64,000 nucleotides of DNA from CAYUYV01 sp964561475 (lineage in GTDB: Bacteria > Pseudomonadota > Alphaproteobacteria > JAJFIK01). Each line of letters starts with the position of its first letter. Position 1 is the first letter of the stretch. Positions 8,729 to 17,634 of this stretch are shown here, piece by piece. A model generated the notes under the pieces. That model had not been told where the DNA came from, did no database searches, and worked only from the letters and a program-made list of their open reading frames with translations. The DNA is taken from NCBI GenBank assembly GCA_964561475.1, contig CAZLPU010000011.1, forward strand, positions 15,424-79,423, written 5' to 3'. Position numbers and translations under genes: made by a program.

Positions 8729-9736
8729 ATGATGCGTGCCGTGATCGTCGACCGGCTGAGCGAAGATTTCTCCGGTGTCCGGATCGACACTCTGCCCATC
8801 CCGGAACCGGGGGCCGGGGAAGTCCGCATTGCGGTCAAGGCTGCGGCGGTGAATTTCCCCGATGTGCTGATGACCCAGGGCGGGTATCAGTTCAAGCCGG
8901 ATCTGCCCTTCGTGCCCGGCCTTGAATGCGCGGGCGTCGTGGATGCGGTGGGCGTGGGGGTGAGCGGATACCGGCCCGGGGATGGTGTGGTGGCGGGCAT
9001 GCGTTTCGGCGCCATGGCGGACTATGCCTGTGTGCCCGCAGAAGGGCTGCGCCCAAAGCCCGCGGCCATGGATTTCGGGGCGGCGGCCTCTTATCCGGCG
9101 GCCTATCTGACCGCCTATGTGGCCCTGGTGCGCCGGGGGCACCTGGAACCGGGGGAGACCCTGCTTGTGCACGGTGCGGCGGGGGGCGTGGGCCTTGCGG
9201 CCGTGGACCTGGGCAGGTTGTTGGGCGCGACGGTGATCGCGACAGCCGGGCGGGACGACAAGCTGGCGGTGGTCAAACAGTACGGGGCGGATCATGTGAT
9301 CAACTACACCAAGCCCGACGGCAGCCTCGGCGGCTTCCGGGAGGAGGTGAAGGCGCTGACCGGCGGGCGGGGGGCCGATGTCATTTATGACCCGGTGGGG
9401 GGGGACGTGTTCGATGAATCCCTGCGCTGTATTGCCTGGGGCGGGCGGCTTCTGGTGATCGGTTTCACCAGCGGGCGCATTCCTTCCGTGAACGCCAATA
9501 TCCCGTTGATCAAGGGGTTCTCGGTGGTCGGTGTGCGGGCTGGTGAATATGGCCGGCGCAATCCACAAAAAGGCGCGGAGAATGTGCGCAAAGTGGACGA
9601 ATGGGCGGCGGCGGGACTGATCCGCCCCCATGTGCACCGGGCCTTTCCCCTGGAACAGGCCATCGAGGCAATGAGAGAACTGACCGAGCGCCGGGTTGTC
9701 GGCAAGGTGGTGCTGGATATGGAAGCAGGAGCCTGA
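8729..9736 (+). CDS. NADPH:quinone oxidoreductase-type MDR protein
   Basis: A 335-residue medium-chain dehydrogenase/reductase of the quinone oxidoreductase (QOR) branch, which reduces quinones or alpha,beta-unsaturated carbonyls with NADPH. It begins with the GroES-like fold (AVNFPDVLMTQGGYQFKPDLPFVPG) and has the nucleotide-binding HGAAGGVGLAAVDLGRLLGA. The catalytic and structural zinc cysteines of alcohol dehydrogenases are missing, as expected for QOR. The start is one of two adjacent ATGs (8729 or 8732); GGAAAG at 8714-8719 supports them. It follows the monooxygenase by 17 bp and precedes the DUF427 gene by 5 bp, so co-transcription is very likely. Confidence 0.9.
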   Translation: MMRAVIVDRLSEDFSGVRIDTLPIPEPGAGEVRIAVKAAAVNFPDVLMTQGGYQFKPDLPFVPGLECAGVVDAVGVGVSGYRPGDGVVAGMRFGAMADYACVPAEGLRPKPAAMDFGAAASYPAAYLTAYVALVRRGHLEPGETLLVHGAAGGVGLAAVDLGRLLGATVIATAGRDDKLAVVKQYGADHVINYTKPDGSLGGFREEVKALTGGRGADVIYDPVGGDVFDESLRCIAWGGRLLVIGFTSGRIPSVNANIPLIKGFSVVGVRAGEYGRRNPQKGAENVRKVDEWAAAGLIRPHVHRAFPLEQAIEAMRELTERRVVGKVVLDMEAGA

Positions 9737-9741
9737 GTGTC

Positions 9742-10242
9742 ATGACGTCAATTCGCAGAGGACCGCCGCCCCGTCCGGGTGAGGAATCCGTGTGGGACTA
9801 TCCCCGCCCCGCCGTCTGCCAGCCCACCCCGAAGCGGGTGCGGGTGATTTTCGGCGGTGTGGTCATCGCCGATACCACCGGCGCCTGGCGGGTCCTGGAA
9901 ACAAGTCATCCTCCCACCTATTATCTGCCTCCCCATGATATTCGCATGGAGTTCCTGACGGAAACCGACCGTCGCTCCCTGTGCGAATGGAAGGGGCTTG
10001 CCCAATATTTTCACATCAAGGTGGGCGACCGGTTCTCCCGCAATGCCGCCTGGTGTTATCCGGAGCCGACGCCCGCGTTCGAACCGATCAAGGACTATGT
10101 CGCGTTCTACCCCTCCCGTATGGATGAATGCTGGGTGGGCACCGACAAGGTCCGGTCCCAGGCGGGCGATTTCTATGGCGGCTGGGTCACCCCGGATCTG
10201 GTGGGTCCGTTCAAGGGCGAGCCGGGCACCGAGTTCTGGTGA
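9742..10242 (+). CDS. DUF427 domain protein
   Basis: A 166-residue protein with the DUF427 pattern: VRVIFGGVVIADTTGAWRVLE, then TYYLPPHDIRMEFL, LCEWKGLAQYF and the aromatic C-terminal segment KDYVAFYPSRMDECWVG. DUF427 proteins are small, mostly beta, and of no settled biochemical role. The ATG at 9742 follows the quinone reductase stop by 5 bp, making it the last gene of the monooxygenase run. It ends convergent to the DNA ligase gene with an 82-bp gap. Family call is good; function unknown. Confidence 0.85.
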   Translation: MTSIRRGPPPRPGEESVWDYPRPAVCQPTPKRVRVIFGGVVIADTTGAWRVLETSHPPTYYLPPHDIRMEFLTETDRRSLCEWKGLAQYFHIKVGDRFSRNAAWCYPEPTPAFEPIKDYVAFYPSRMDECWVGTDKVRSQAGDFYGGWVTPDLVGPFKGEPGTEFW

Positions 10243-10324
10243 GGCCCGGGCGGGTTCAGCGCTGAGGTTGAGTCAGTCTCCACCCTTCGATCCCCGCACG
10301 CCCGTGGATACCAGGGGGCTGTCC

Positions 10325-11953
10325 TCAGGAATCGGTGGCGGGCAGAAGGGCTGTGAGGGCTTCGATCCGGTCGGCTTCCTTCGGGGGCTTGTCCCAGCGC
10401 AGGCGGTGGACCCGGGGAAAGCGCATGGCGATGCCGGATTTGTGGCGCGGGGAGCGCTGGAGACCCTCGAAGGCGATTTCCAGGACAAGGCCTTCATCGG
10501 GCTGATGAACCACCTCCCGGACCGGGCCGAAACGGGCGGTGGTGTGATTGCGGACGAATTTGTCGATCTGCTGGAGTTCCGCATCGGTAAAGCCGAAATA
10601 GGCTTTACCCACGGGAACCAGCACATCCGCTCCCTCCTCCAGGCGCCAGACACCGAATGTGTAGTCCGAGTAGTAGCTTGAGCGTTTGCCGTGACCCCGC
10701 TGGGCATAAAGGAGCACGGCATCCACAAGGAACGGGTCGCGCTTCCATTTGAACCAGTGGCCCTTCACCCGGCCCGGGAGATAGGGACTGTCCCCCCGTT
10801 TGAGCATGAGCCCTTCGATACCCTCCTCAGGCGGAGCACTGCGCAGGGTGGCAAGATCGTCCCAGCTTTTGAAGGATAGCTGCTCTGACAGGTCTATGGC
10901 CTCGGGTTTCGCCTCTCCGATCCACCGGGCGAGTCGGGCCCGGCGTTCATCGAAGGGGCGGGGGCGCCAGTCCTCCCCCTCGAATGTGAGCAGGTCATAG
11001 GCCCGGATCATCACCGGATGGGAGGCCATGAGGCTGGCGGAAATGGTCTTCCGGTTGAGCCGTTTCTGGAGGTCGGCAAAGGGGGCCACGACCCCCTCCC
11101 GGGCCACCAGCAGTTCCCCGTCAATGGCGCCTTCGAAGGTGAGCCGGTCGAGCATGTCCGGGAAGGTCTTGGAAATGTCCTCGCCGCTGCGGCTGTACAG
11201 ACGTTTGACACCGCCTTCACTGACCGCCTGGACCCGGATCCCGTCCCATTTCCATTCCGCGCGATAGGTGGTGACATCGGCAATGGCAGCCTGATCCGGC
11301 TCCTCCAGGGGATGGGCAAGCATCACCGGGCGGAACGGGGCGGCCGCAGCGGTTTCCGGCTTGTCGGCCTTGCCCTCAAGCCAGGCGAACAAATCCGTGT
11401 AGGGTGGTTCAAGGCCGTGCCAGAGTTCCTCGATATCGTTGACCGCGACAGAACCGAATTGAGAGCCATACTGAGCAAGGGCAGTCTTGGCGAGCCGCGC
11501 GGATACCCCCACACGCAACCCGCCGGTAATCAGTTTGGCAAGGGCCCAGCGGCCCGTGGCATCCAGGCTGTCAAACCAGCCCGCGAGCAGGCCCGGCAGC
11601 CGCGCCTTGCCCGTGCCCTCCACGGTGGTGATGACATGGGAGAGGCGGGGCGGTTCGGGAAAGGTGCCGTCCGGGGCCGGCTGCTCCGGCCAGATCAGGG
11701 AAACGGTTTCCGCAAGGTCGCCGACATAGTCGTAGGAAAGCGCGAAAAGATCCGGATCCACCCGGTCCATGGCCAGACCCCGCAGGATCGAGGGCTTGGC
11801 GGCCTTGAAATCCAGATCGCCGGTGAGTGCGGCCACGGCCCAGCCCCGGTCCGGGTCCGGCACGTCCCGGAAATAGTCCATCATAAGACGGAGTTTCCCG
11901 TTCCGCTGGGCCTGGGTGCTGAGACGGTCGAGAAGGACGGAAAAAGGCTTCAT
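10325..11953 (-). CDS. ATP-dependent DNA ligase of the Lhr-associated repair island (PP_1105-type)
   Basis: A 542-residue ligase that seals DNA nicks through a covalent lysine-AMP. Residues 1-200 form an all-alpha DNA-binding domain. Nucleotidyltransferase motif I is EWKWDGIR with the reactive lysine at 235. Motif III is FEGAIDGELLVA, motif IV EGLMLKRGDSPY and motif V HWFKWKRD. The C-terminal OB domain ends in VLEIAFEGLQRSPRHKSG and an RFPRVHRLRWDK segment. Its ATG overlaps the exonuclease stop by 4 bp (ATGA at 11950-11953), so the exonuclease is translated first and coupled to it. Together with the helicase and PdeM genes to the right it forms the four-protein set known from Pseudomonas putida. 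Very confident. Confidence 0.95.
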   Translation of the reverse strand: MKPFSVLLDRLSTQAQRNGKLRLMMDYFRDVPDPDRGWAVAALTGDLDFKAAKPSILRGLAMDRVDPDLFALSYDYVGDLAETVSLIWPEQPAPDGTFPEPPRLSHVITTVEGTGKARLPGLLAGWFDSLDATGRWALAKLITGGLRVGVSARLAKTALAQYGSQFGSVAVNDIEELWHGLEPPYTDLFAWLEGKADKPETAAAAPFRPVMLAHPLEEPDQAAIADVTTYRAEWKWDGIRVQAVSEGGVKRLYSRSGEDISKTFPDMLDRLTFEGAIDGELLVAREGVVAPFADLQKRLNRKTISASLMASHPVMIRAYDLLTFEGEDWRPRPFDERRARLARWIGEAKPEAIDLSEQLSFKSWDDLATLRSAPPEEGIEGLMLKRGDSPYLPGRVKGHWFKWKRDPFLVDAVLLYAQRGHGKRSSYYSDYTFGVWRLEEGADVLVPVGKAYFGFTDAELQQIDKFVRNHTTARFGPVREVVHQPDEGLVLEIAFEGLQRSPRHKSGIAMRFPRVHRLRWDKPPKEADRIEALTALLPATDS

Positions 11954-13062
11954 GGGGCCGTGTCCCCCGTGACACCGCCCGTTGCAGACGGCTTCTCTTG
12001 ATCCTCCGTCTGATCGCTGTTGGCCTGCTGATCATCCTCTCCGCCGTCTTCCTCCCCGTATCCGACCAGGGACAGGGGGCGGGCGGTCAACCCTTTGACG
12101 GTGGCGGCGTGGCAGAGGGCGTCTTCCCGCCCGTGGGTCACCCAGAGTTCTTCCGGACCCACATCATCGACGGTTTCCAGCAATTCGTCCCAATCGGCGT
12201 GGTCGGAGATGATCAGGGGCAGTTCCACCCCTCTCTGGCGGGCGCGGGCGCGCACCCGCATCCAACCCGAGGCAAAGGCGGTGACCGGATCATTGAGGCG
12301 CCGGGACCAGCGGTCGTTCAACGCAGACGGCGGGCACAGGGTGATGCGCCCGTTGAAGGCTGCTTTCGGCTGGCCGGCGGCGCCTTCGAACGGACCCAGA
12401 TCCTGACCCTGATCCTTGTACAGATCGAAGAGTTTCTTCATGGCGCCGTGGAGAACGATGGGCGCGTCATAGCCTGAGCGGCGCAACAGGGCCACCACAC
12501 GCTGGGCCTTGCCCAGGGCGTAGGCACCGACAAGATGAGGCCTGTCGGGAAATGTCTCCAGGGAGGCGGTCAGTTTGGCCACTTCTCCGTCGGTATGAGG
12601 GTGGCGGAAGACCGGAAGTCCGAAGGTTGCCTCGCTGATGAACACATCGCAGGAGACAGGCTCGAAACCCACACAGGTCGGGTCTTCCCGGCGTTTGTAA
12701 TCACCGGAGACCACGATGCGGCGCCCCCGATAGTCGATCACCGCCTGAGCGCTTCCCAGCACATGGCCTGCCGGGCGCAGCGTCACGGTGACGCCATTCA
12801 GATCGACTGTTTCCCCAAGGCCAAGTGTCTGGGTGCTGGCGGCGAAATCCGCGCCGTACCGCACAGCCATGATGGCGAGGGTCTCCGCTGTGGCTAGAAC
12901 GCTCCGGTGACCCCAGCGCGCATGGTCCGCATGACCGTGGGTTATGACCGCACGATCGGAGGGGCGAACCGGGTCCACATAGAAGTCCCCCGGCGGGCAA
13001 TAGAGTCCCGCGTCGGTTGGATGCAGAATATCGTGGGCCGGGGGAGGGGAAACGTGCACCAT
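11950..13062 (-). CDS. Ligase-associated DNA-damage-response exonuclease (MBL/beta-CASP fold)
   Basis: A 370-residue metallo-beta-lactamase-fold nuclease. The metal-binding core shows ITHGHADHARWG (HxHxDH), AGHVLGSAQAVIDY, IVVSGDYKRRED and FISEATFGLPVF, as in the ligase-associated exonuclease family, whose studied members trim single-stranded DNA 3' or 5' ends. I chose the ATG at 13062 because homology begins there; an upstream in-frame start at 13158 would add a basic, non-conserved leader. The last 35 residues are an acidic Gln/Glu/Asp-rich tail not typical of the family. Its stop overlaps the ligase start. The divergent gene at 13250 begins 187 bp upstream. Confidence 0.93.
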   Translation of the reverse strand: MVHVSPPPAHDILHPTDAGLYCPPGDFYVDPVRPSDRAVITHGHADHARWGHRSVLATAETLAIMAVRYGADFAASTQTLGLGETVDLNGVTVTLRPAGHVLGSAQAVIDYRGRRIVVSGDYKRREDPTCVGFEPVSCDVFISEATFGLPVFRHPHTDGEVAKLTASLETFPDRPHLVGAYALGKAQRVVALLRRSGYDAPIVLHGAMKKLFDLYKDQGQDLGPFEGAAGQPKAAFNGRITLCPPSALNDRWSRRLNDPVTAFASGWMRVRARARQRGVELPLIISDHADWDELLETVDDVGPEELWVTHGREDALCHAATVKGLTARPLSLVGYGEEDGGEDDQQANSDQTEDQEKPSATGGVTGDTAP

Positions 13063-13249
13063 GAAGCGGATCCGGAAGCGGTTGCGTGACGGCGGTCCTC
13101 GGTCCACCAAGTATGGAAAATAGAGTGATCGGCTTCCCAGGCGAATTGACCGGCCCAACAGGGGCTATCACAGGTTGGGTTCGGGACGGCACGGCGGGAG
13201 TTTTCAGGGGACGGGACATCACACGCGGGCGGACGTGGAAAGGCCGGAC

Positions 13250-13792
13250 ATGACTGACGAGCCTCCGAAAGGCGGTCCAGAGGATGGCGAGGATCACCAC
13301 CACAGCGGACCTTATGAGCGCAAGCGTCTGCGCCGGTCCTGGTGGCGGCAAAAACCGAGGCCCAAGCGCAATGTCCGCCCGACCCCGGCCATGCCCCGCC
13401 CCCATGTGCGGGTCTGGCGCTGGCGGCTTCCCGTTCCACGGTCGCGCACGGGGCGTACTATATTGGGTGTGACATTCATCGTGGTCGGCACCCTCGGCTT
13501 TGCCATGCCCGTTATCGGACTGTGGATGTGGGGGCCGGGGATGCTGATCCTGTCCATCGATTCCCATCGGGTCCGCCGGTTCCGCCGCCGGTCGGAGGTC
13601 CGGGCCATCCGCTGGTGGCGCAAGCGGCGGCGCAGGCGCACCGGGTCCAGGGAGGAGAGGACCAGGAAGGGTCGGAACAGGACGGAGGGCCGGCACCCCG
13701 GTCCCGAACGTCCTGGCCCCAACAACTCTGGCCCCAACAATTCCGGCCCCGACAACACTGGTTCTGGCCACACACCGGACGACCCGTCCTGA
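13250..13792 (+). CDS. Small basic membrane protein (PGPGW-like) inside the repair island
   Basis: A 180-residue protein with an acidic then Arg/Trp/Pro-rich N-terminus (about 1-70) and a hydrophobic stretch (about 75-105, with TILGVTFIVVGTLGFAMPV and WMWGPGMLILSID) that probably forms two membrane passes. An intensely basic segment follows (RAIRWWRKRRRRRTGS), then a tail of repeated PGPNNSG-like units. The hydrophobic part resembles the PGPGW putative transmembrane family, but this is by eye only. The ATG at 13250 has GTGGAAAGG at 13235-13243 upstream. It ends 24 bp before the helicase start, so it probably leads the helicase-PdeM operon. A membrane or DNA-contact role in the repair module is inference; no function is known. 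Confidence 0.65.
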   Translation: MTDEPPKGGPEDGEDHHHSGPYERKRLRRSWWRQKPRPKRNVRPTPAMPRPHVRVWRWRLPVPRSRTGRTILGVTFIVVGTLGFAMPVIGLWMWGPGMLILSIDSHRVRRFRRRSEVRAIRWWRKRRRRRTGSREERTRKGRNRTEGRHPGPERPGPNNSGPNNSGPDNTGSGHTPDDPS

Positions 13793-13816
13793 CCACTCTT
13801 CGACTTGCAAGGTTCC

Positions 13817-16354
13817 ATGCCTTCCCGACGGACCAAGACAAAAACAAGCGCCACTCCTGCCAACATCGTTCTGCCGCCCGTGATCGGCGACTGGTTCACT
13901 GGCAGAGGCTGGACGCCGCGCGCCCACCAGCTTGAATTGCTGGAGACGGTGCGCGGCCAAGGATCGTCCCTACTGATCGCGCCCACCGGTGGCGGTAAGA
14001 CCCTGGCGGGGTTTCTGCCGTCCCTGGTGGATCTGGTGCAGCGGGAGGAGGAGACCCATCCTCAGCTTGGCGGTCTGCACACCCTCTACATTTCCCCCTT
14101 GAAGGCGCTCGCGGTGGATGTGGCGCGCAATGTGGAAACCCCCATCCGTGAAATGGGACTGCCCATCCGTCTGGAGACCCGCACGGGAGACACGCCGGCC
14201 CATAAGCGCCAGCGCCAGCGCTCCACCCCGCCGGACATTTTGCTGACCACACCGGAGCAGCTTGCGCTTCTCCTGGCCTATAAGGACAGTGCGAGATTTT
14301 TCCGTAAGCTGAGATATGTTATCATCGACGAACTGCACGCCCTGGACAATTCCAAGCGCGGGGAACTTCTGGCCCTGGGGCTGGCGCGCCTGTCCCGGCT
14401 CTCGCAGGATCTGGTGCGCATCGGCCTGTCGGCCACGGTCCATGAACCCGAGCGGCTGCGCCGGTGGCTGGTGCCCCAGGCTGCCGGGGAGGTGCGGCTG
14501 GCGGCGGAGGTGCGGGGCCAGGGGGGCGCCGTGCCCCAGGTGGATGTCCTGGTCTCCCAGGCCCATGTGCCCTGGTCCGGACATACGGGCCGCCATGCCA
14601 TGCCCGAAGTGTATGACGCCATCCGCAAGGCCAACACGGCGCTTGTGTTCGTCAATACCCGGTCCCAGGCGGAACTGGTGTTCCAGACCCTGTGGCGGGA
14701 GAACGAGGATGGTCTGCCCATCGCCCTTCACCACGGCAGCCTGGATGTGGAACAGCGGCGCAAGGTGGAAGCGGCCATGGCGGAAGGCAAGCTCCGGGCT
14801 GTGGTCTGCACCTCGACCCTCGATCTGGGAATTGATTGGGGGGCGGTGGATCTGGTGATCAATATGGGGGCGCCGAAAGGGGCAAGCCGTCTTCTCCAGC
14901 GTATCGGCCGGGCCAATCACCGTCTTGATGAGCCCAGCCATGCGATCCTGGTGCCCTCCAACCGGTTCGAAGTGCTCGAATGCCGGGCGGCCCAGGAAGC
15001 GGCGATCCAGTCGGTTCTCGATGGGGCACCATCCCGGGACGGAGGGCTTGACGTGCTGGCCCAGCATGTTCTGGGCATGGCCTGTGCCGAGCCGTTCTCC
15101 ATGACCGGGTTTTATGAGGAAGTGGTGTCTGCGGAACCCTACCGGACCCTGACCTATGAGAGTTTCGAGCAGGTGGTGGATTTCGTGGCCTGTGGTGGCT
15201 ACGCGCTCAGGGCCTATGACCGGTTCCGGCGCATCACCAAGACCCCGGAAGGCCTCTTCCGGGTCAGCCATCCCAGTGTCGCCCAGTCCTACCGCATGAA
15301 TGTGGGCACCATCGTCCAGTCGCCGATGATGAAGGTGCGCCTGGGCCGGGGGGGAGGTGCGCAGAAGGCAGGGCAGGCCCGGGCCATGGTCCGCCGGGGG
15401 GGGCGGGTGCTGGGCGAGATCGAGGAATGGATGGTGGAGCAACTGCGACCGGGGGATACGTTCCTGTTCGCCGGTGAGGTGCTGCGCTTTGAAGGTCTTC
15501 ACGAGACGGAGGTTCAGGTCACCCGGGCCACGGGGGAGGACCCCATGGTGCCTTCATGGCAGGGGGGCAAGTTTCCCTTGTCCACCTATCTGGCCGAACG
15601 GGTGCGGGAGATGATCTTCGTGCCTGAGCAGTGGGCGGCCCTGCCGGATCAGGTGCGCGAATGGCTTGAACTCCAGGGCAAACGCTCCCTTCTTCCCGGT
15701 CCGGAACAGATGCTGGTGGAGACCTTTCCCCGGGGCGGCAAGGAATATCTCGTGGCTTATCCCTTTGAAGGGCGCCTCGCCCACCAGACCCTGGGCATGC
15801 TGCTCACCAGGCGGATGGAACGGGCGGGTCTGAACCCTCTGGGGTTTGTGGCCAACGACTATGCCATTGCTGTCTGGTGCCTGCGCTCCCCGGCGGATCT
15901 GGACATGGCGGGTCTGTTCGACCAGGACATGCTGGGGGACGATCTGGACGCTTGGATGGCGGAGGCGGGGCTGTTGAAACGCACCTTCCGCTATTGTGCG
16001 GTCATCGCGGGGCTGATCGAACGGCGCCACCCGGGCAAGGAGAAGACCGGGCGGCAGGTCACATTTTCCTCCGACCTGATCTATGATGTGCTCCGCGCCC
16101 ACGAGCCGGACCACATTCTTCTGAAAGCCGCCTGGCAGGACGCGTCCGCCGGTCTCCTGGATATCGGGCGGCTGGGGGATATGCTGCGCCGGGTTCAGGG
16201 CAGAATCGTCCACAAACATCTCTCCAGGGTTTCTCCCCTGGCGGTGCCGGTAATGCTGGAAATCGGCCGGGAACCGGTCTATGGGGCCGCAAGCGAAGCG
16301 CTTCTGGGTGAAGCGGCGGATGATCTGATTGAGGAGGCGGTCCGGCTTGACTGA
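13817..16354 (+). CDS. Lhr-core DEXH-box DNA helicase (ligase-associated)
   Basis: An 845-residue superfamily 2 helicase. Motif I is LIAPTGGGKT (about 55-62), motif II VIIDELHALDNSKRG (DELH, about 171-174), motif III LSATVHEPERL, motif V TLDLGIDWGAVDLVI and motif VI LQRIGRANHR. After the two RecA domains come the winged-helix and C-terminal domains of the Lhr-core, a 3'-to-5' translocase acting on RNA:DNA and DNA duplexes. The length agrees with Lhr-core rather than full-length Lhr (about 1500). The ATG at 13817 is preferred; an in-frame TTG at 13805 is possible. The stop overlaps the PdeM start by 8 bp. Very confident in family. Confidence 0.95.
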   Translation: MPSRRTKTKTSATPANIVLPPVIGDWFTGRGWTPRAHQLELLETVRGQGSSLLIAPTGGGKTLAGFLPSLVDLVQREEETHPQLGGLHTLYISPLKALAVDVARNVETPIREMGLPIRLETRTGDTPAHKRQRQRSTPPDILLTTPEQLALLLAYKDSARFFRKLRYVIIDELHALDNSKRGELLALGLARLSRLSQDLVRIGLSATVHEPERLRRWLVPQAAGEVRLAAEVRGQGGAVPQVDVLVSQAHVPWSGHTGRHAMPEVYDAIRKANTALVFVNTRSQAELVFQTLWRENEDGLPIALHHGSLDVEQRRKVEAAMAEGKLRAVVCTSTLDLGIDWGAVDLVINMGAPKGASRLLQRIGRANHRLDEPSHAILVPSNRFEVLECRAAQEAAIQSVLDGAPSRDGGLDVLAQHVLGMACAEPFSMTGFYEEVVSAEPYRTLTYESFEQVVDFVACGGYALRAYDRFRRITKTPEGLFRVSHPSVAQSYRMNVGTIVQSPMMKVRLGRGGGAQKAGQARAMVRRGGRVLGEIEEWMVEQLRPGDTFLFAGEVLRFEGLHETEVQVTRATGEDPMVPSWQGGKFPLSTYLAERVREMIFVPEQWAALPDQVREWLELQGKRSLLPGPEQMLVETFPRGGKEYLVAYPFEGRLAHQTLGMLLTRRMERAGLNPLGFVANDYAIAVWCLRSPADLDMAGLFDQDMLGDDLDAWMAEAGLLKRTFRYCAVIAGLIERRHPGKEKTGRQVTFSSDLIYDVLRAHEPDHILLKAAWQDASAGLLDIGRLGDMLRRVQGRIVHKHLSRVSPLAVPVMLEIGREPVYGAASEALLGEAADDLIEEAVRLD

Positions 16355-17102
16355 GCGTGCCGTAAAAACAAATCCGAGCCTGGAAGACATTCCAGGGCAC
16401 GGCGCCATCCGGATCGAGGGTGTCACCCTGCTGGGCGATCCCCTGGGCGCCCTGATCTGGCCTGAAGAAAAGCTTCTGGTGGTCTCGGATCTCCATCTGG
16501 AGAAAGGCTCATCCTTTGCCCGTCAGGGGATCTATCTGCCGCCCTATGACAGCCGCATGACCCTCTCCCGGATTGTCGCTCTGTGCGCGGATTACAAGCC
16601 CGAGCGAGTGATCGCCCTGGGGGATTCCTTCCATGACACGGGGGCTGCGGCCCGTCTTGCCCGCCAGGATATCGAGACCTTGCGGGCCCTGACCGGCGGT
16701 TGCGACTGGATCTGGATTGCGGGTAACCATGATCCGCTTCCGCCCACAGGCTTCGGCGGCCGGATCGAGGAGACCCTTTCCATCGGTCCCCTGACATTCC
16801 GCCACGAGCCCTCTGCCGGTCCCGCTGCGGGGGAAGTGGCCGGTCACCTCCATCCCTGTGCCAGTGTCCGGGTCCGGGGGCGGCGGGTGCGCCGGCGCTG
16901 TTTTGCCGGTGACGGAACCCGGCTGGTCATGCCCGCATTCGGGGCTTTCACCGGCGGCTTGTGCGTCCTCGATCCTGCCTTTGAGCCGGTCTTCCCTGAC
17001 GCGTTTCAGGCCCATCTACTGGGTAAGGACAGGGTGTATGTCCTGGAACACCGTAAACTCGTTCCGGATCTGGCATCCCCGCCGTCGGTCTGGCGGATGT
17101 GA
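16347..17102 (+). CDS. pdeM: Ligase-associated DNA-damage-response endonuclease/phosphoesterase PdeM
   Basis: A 251-residue calcineurin-like metallophosphoesterase. All metal-binding blocks are present: SDLHLEKG (D48, H50), GDSFHD (92-97), GNHD (126-129), FRHEP (H153) and GHLH (166-169). Family members are Mn-dependent phosphodiesterases of the ligase-Lhr island. I chose the TTG at 16347 because GAGGAGGCGG at 16331-16340 is a strong ribosome-binding site with 6-nt spacing and homology starts soon after. The start lies 8 bp inside the helicase gene, so translation is coupled. The gene ends convergent to the DUF3429 gene, 37 bp away. Confidence 0.92.
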   Translation: MTERAVKTNPSLEDIPGHGAIRIEGVTLLGDPLGALIWPEEKLLVVSDLHLEKGSSFARQGIYLPPYDSRMTLSRIVALCADYKPERVIALGDSFHDTGAAARLARQDIETLRALTGGCDWIWIAGNHDPLPPTGFGGRIEETLSIGPLTFRHEPSAGPAAGEVAGHLHPCASVRVRGRRVRRRCFAGDGTRLVMPAFGAFTGGLCVLDPAFEPVFPDAFQAHLLGKDRVYVLEHRKLVPDLASPPSVWRM

Positions 17103-17139
17103 GGAGGCGTGGGTCTGCACCCCTGCCTGATTGGACGTT

Positions 17140-17634
17140 TTAAACCGTGCCGCTGAAAAACTGGGTGACCAGGACCCGGGCCAGGGCAACGGCGAGGGAC
17201 GCGAGCACAATCACCGTCAGGGGGATACGCAGGCCGGGATACCAGGCGGGGGCGAGGTCGCGTCTGGTGGCTTGGAGATCGGACCAGAGCAGTCCCGCAA
17301 AGGCCGCGGTCAGAAGCAGGAGTTGAATGGCCGGGGCCAGAGGATCATCAGGCCATAAAATCGTGGTGAGCAGGGCGGCCCAGGCGACGAAGGCCGGCGC
17401 GATACTCAGACCCAGCTGGGCAAAGCCGGTTTCTTCCGCCCGGGTCATGGCCAGACCCCAGCGGACACCGCCCATGAAGGACAGGATAATGGCCCCATAG
17501 GCCGCGAGGGCCGCCAGGGCTCTTGCATCCTCCAGCAGCCAAAAGGCCGTTGCGCCGACGGCGAAGGGCAGGGCACCGAGATACCCAAAGGTTGAGGCCG
17601 CGGCGGGAATGCGGCTGGTGGTCTGGTCGGCCAT
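17140..17634 (-). CDS. DUF3429 membrane protein
   Basis: A 164-residue protein with about five hydrophobic segments, including FGYLGALPFAVGATAFWLL, YGAIILSFMGGVRWGLAM and RIPLTVIVLASLAVALARVL. The conserved central SFMGGVRWGLAM and the closing LRIPLTVIV segment match DUF3429, a family of small integral membrane proteins in Proteobacteria with no known activity. It is transcribed away from the RND efflux genes and convergent with pdeM. Nothing adjacent suggests a role. Confidence 0.85.
   Translation of the reverse strand: MADQTTSRIPAAASTFGYLGALPFAVGATAFWLLEDARALAALAAYGAIILSFMGGVRWGLAMTRAEETGFAQLGLSIAPAFVAWAALLTTILWPDDPLAPAIQLLLLTAAFAGLLWSDLQATRRDLAPAWYPGLRIPLTVIVLASLAVALARVLVTQFFSGTV

Noticed and set aside
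13970..15502. A 510-codon minus-strand frame inside the Lhr-core gene
   Set aside because: Full helicase motifs lie on the plus strand; the reverse frame has no recognisable domain.
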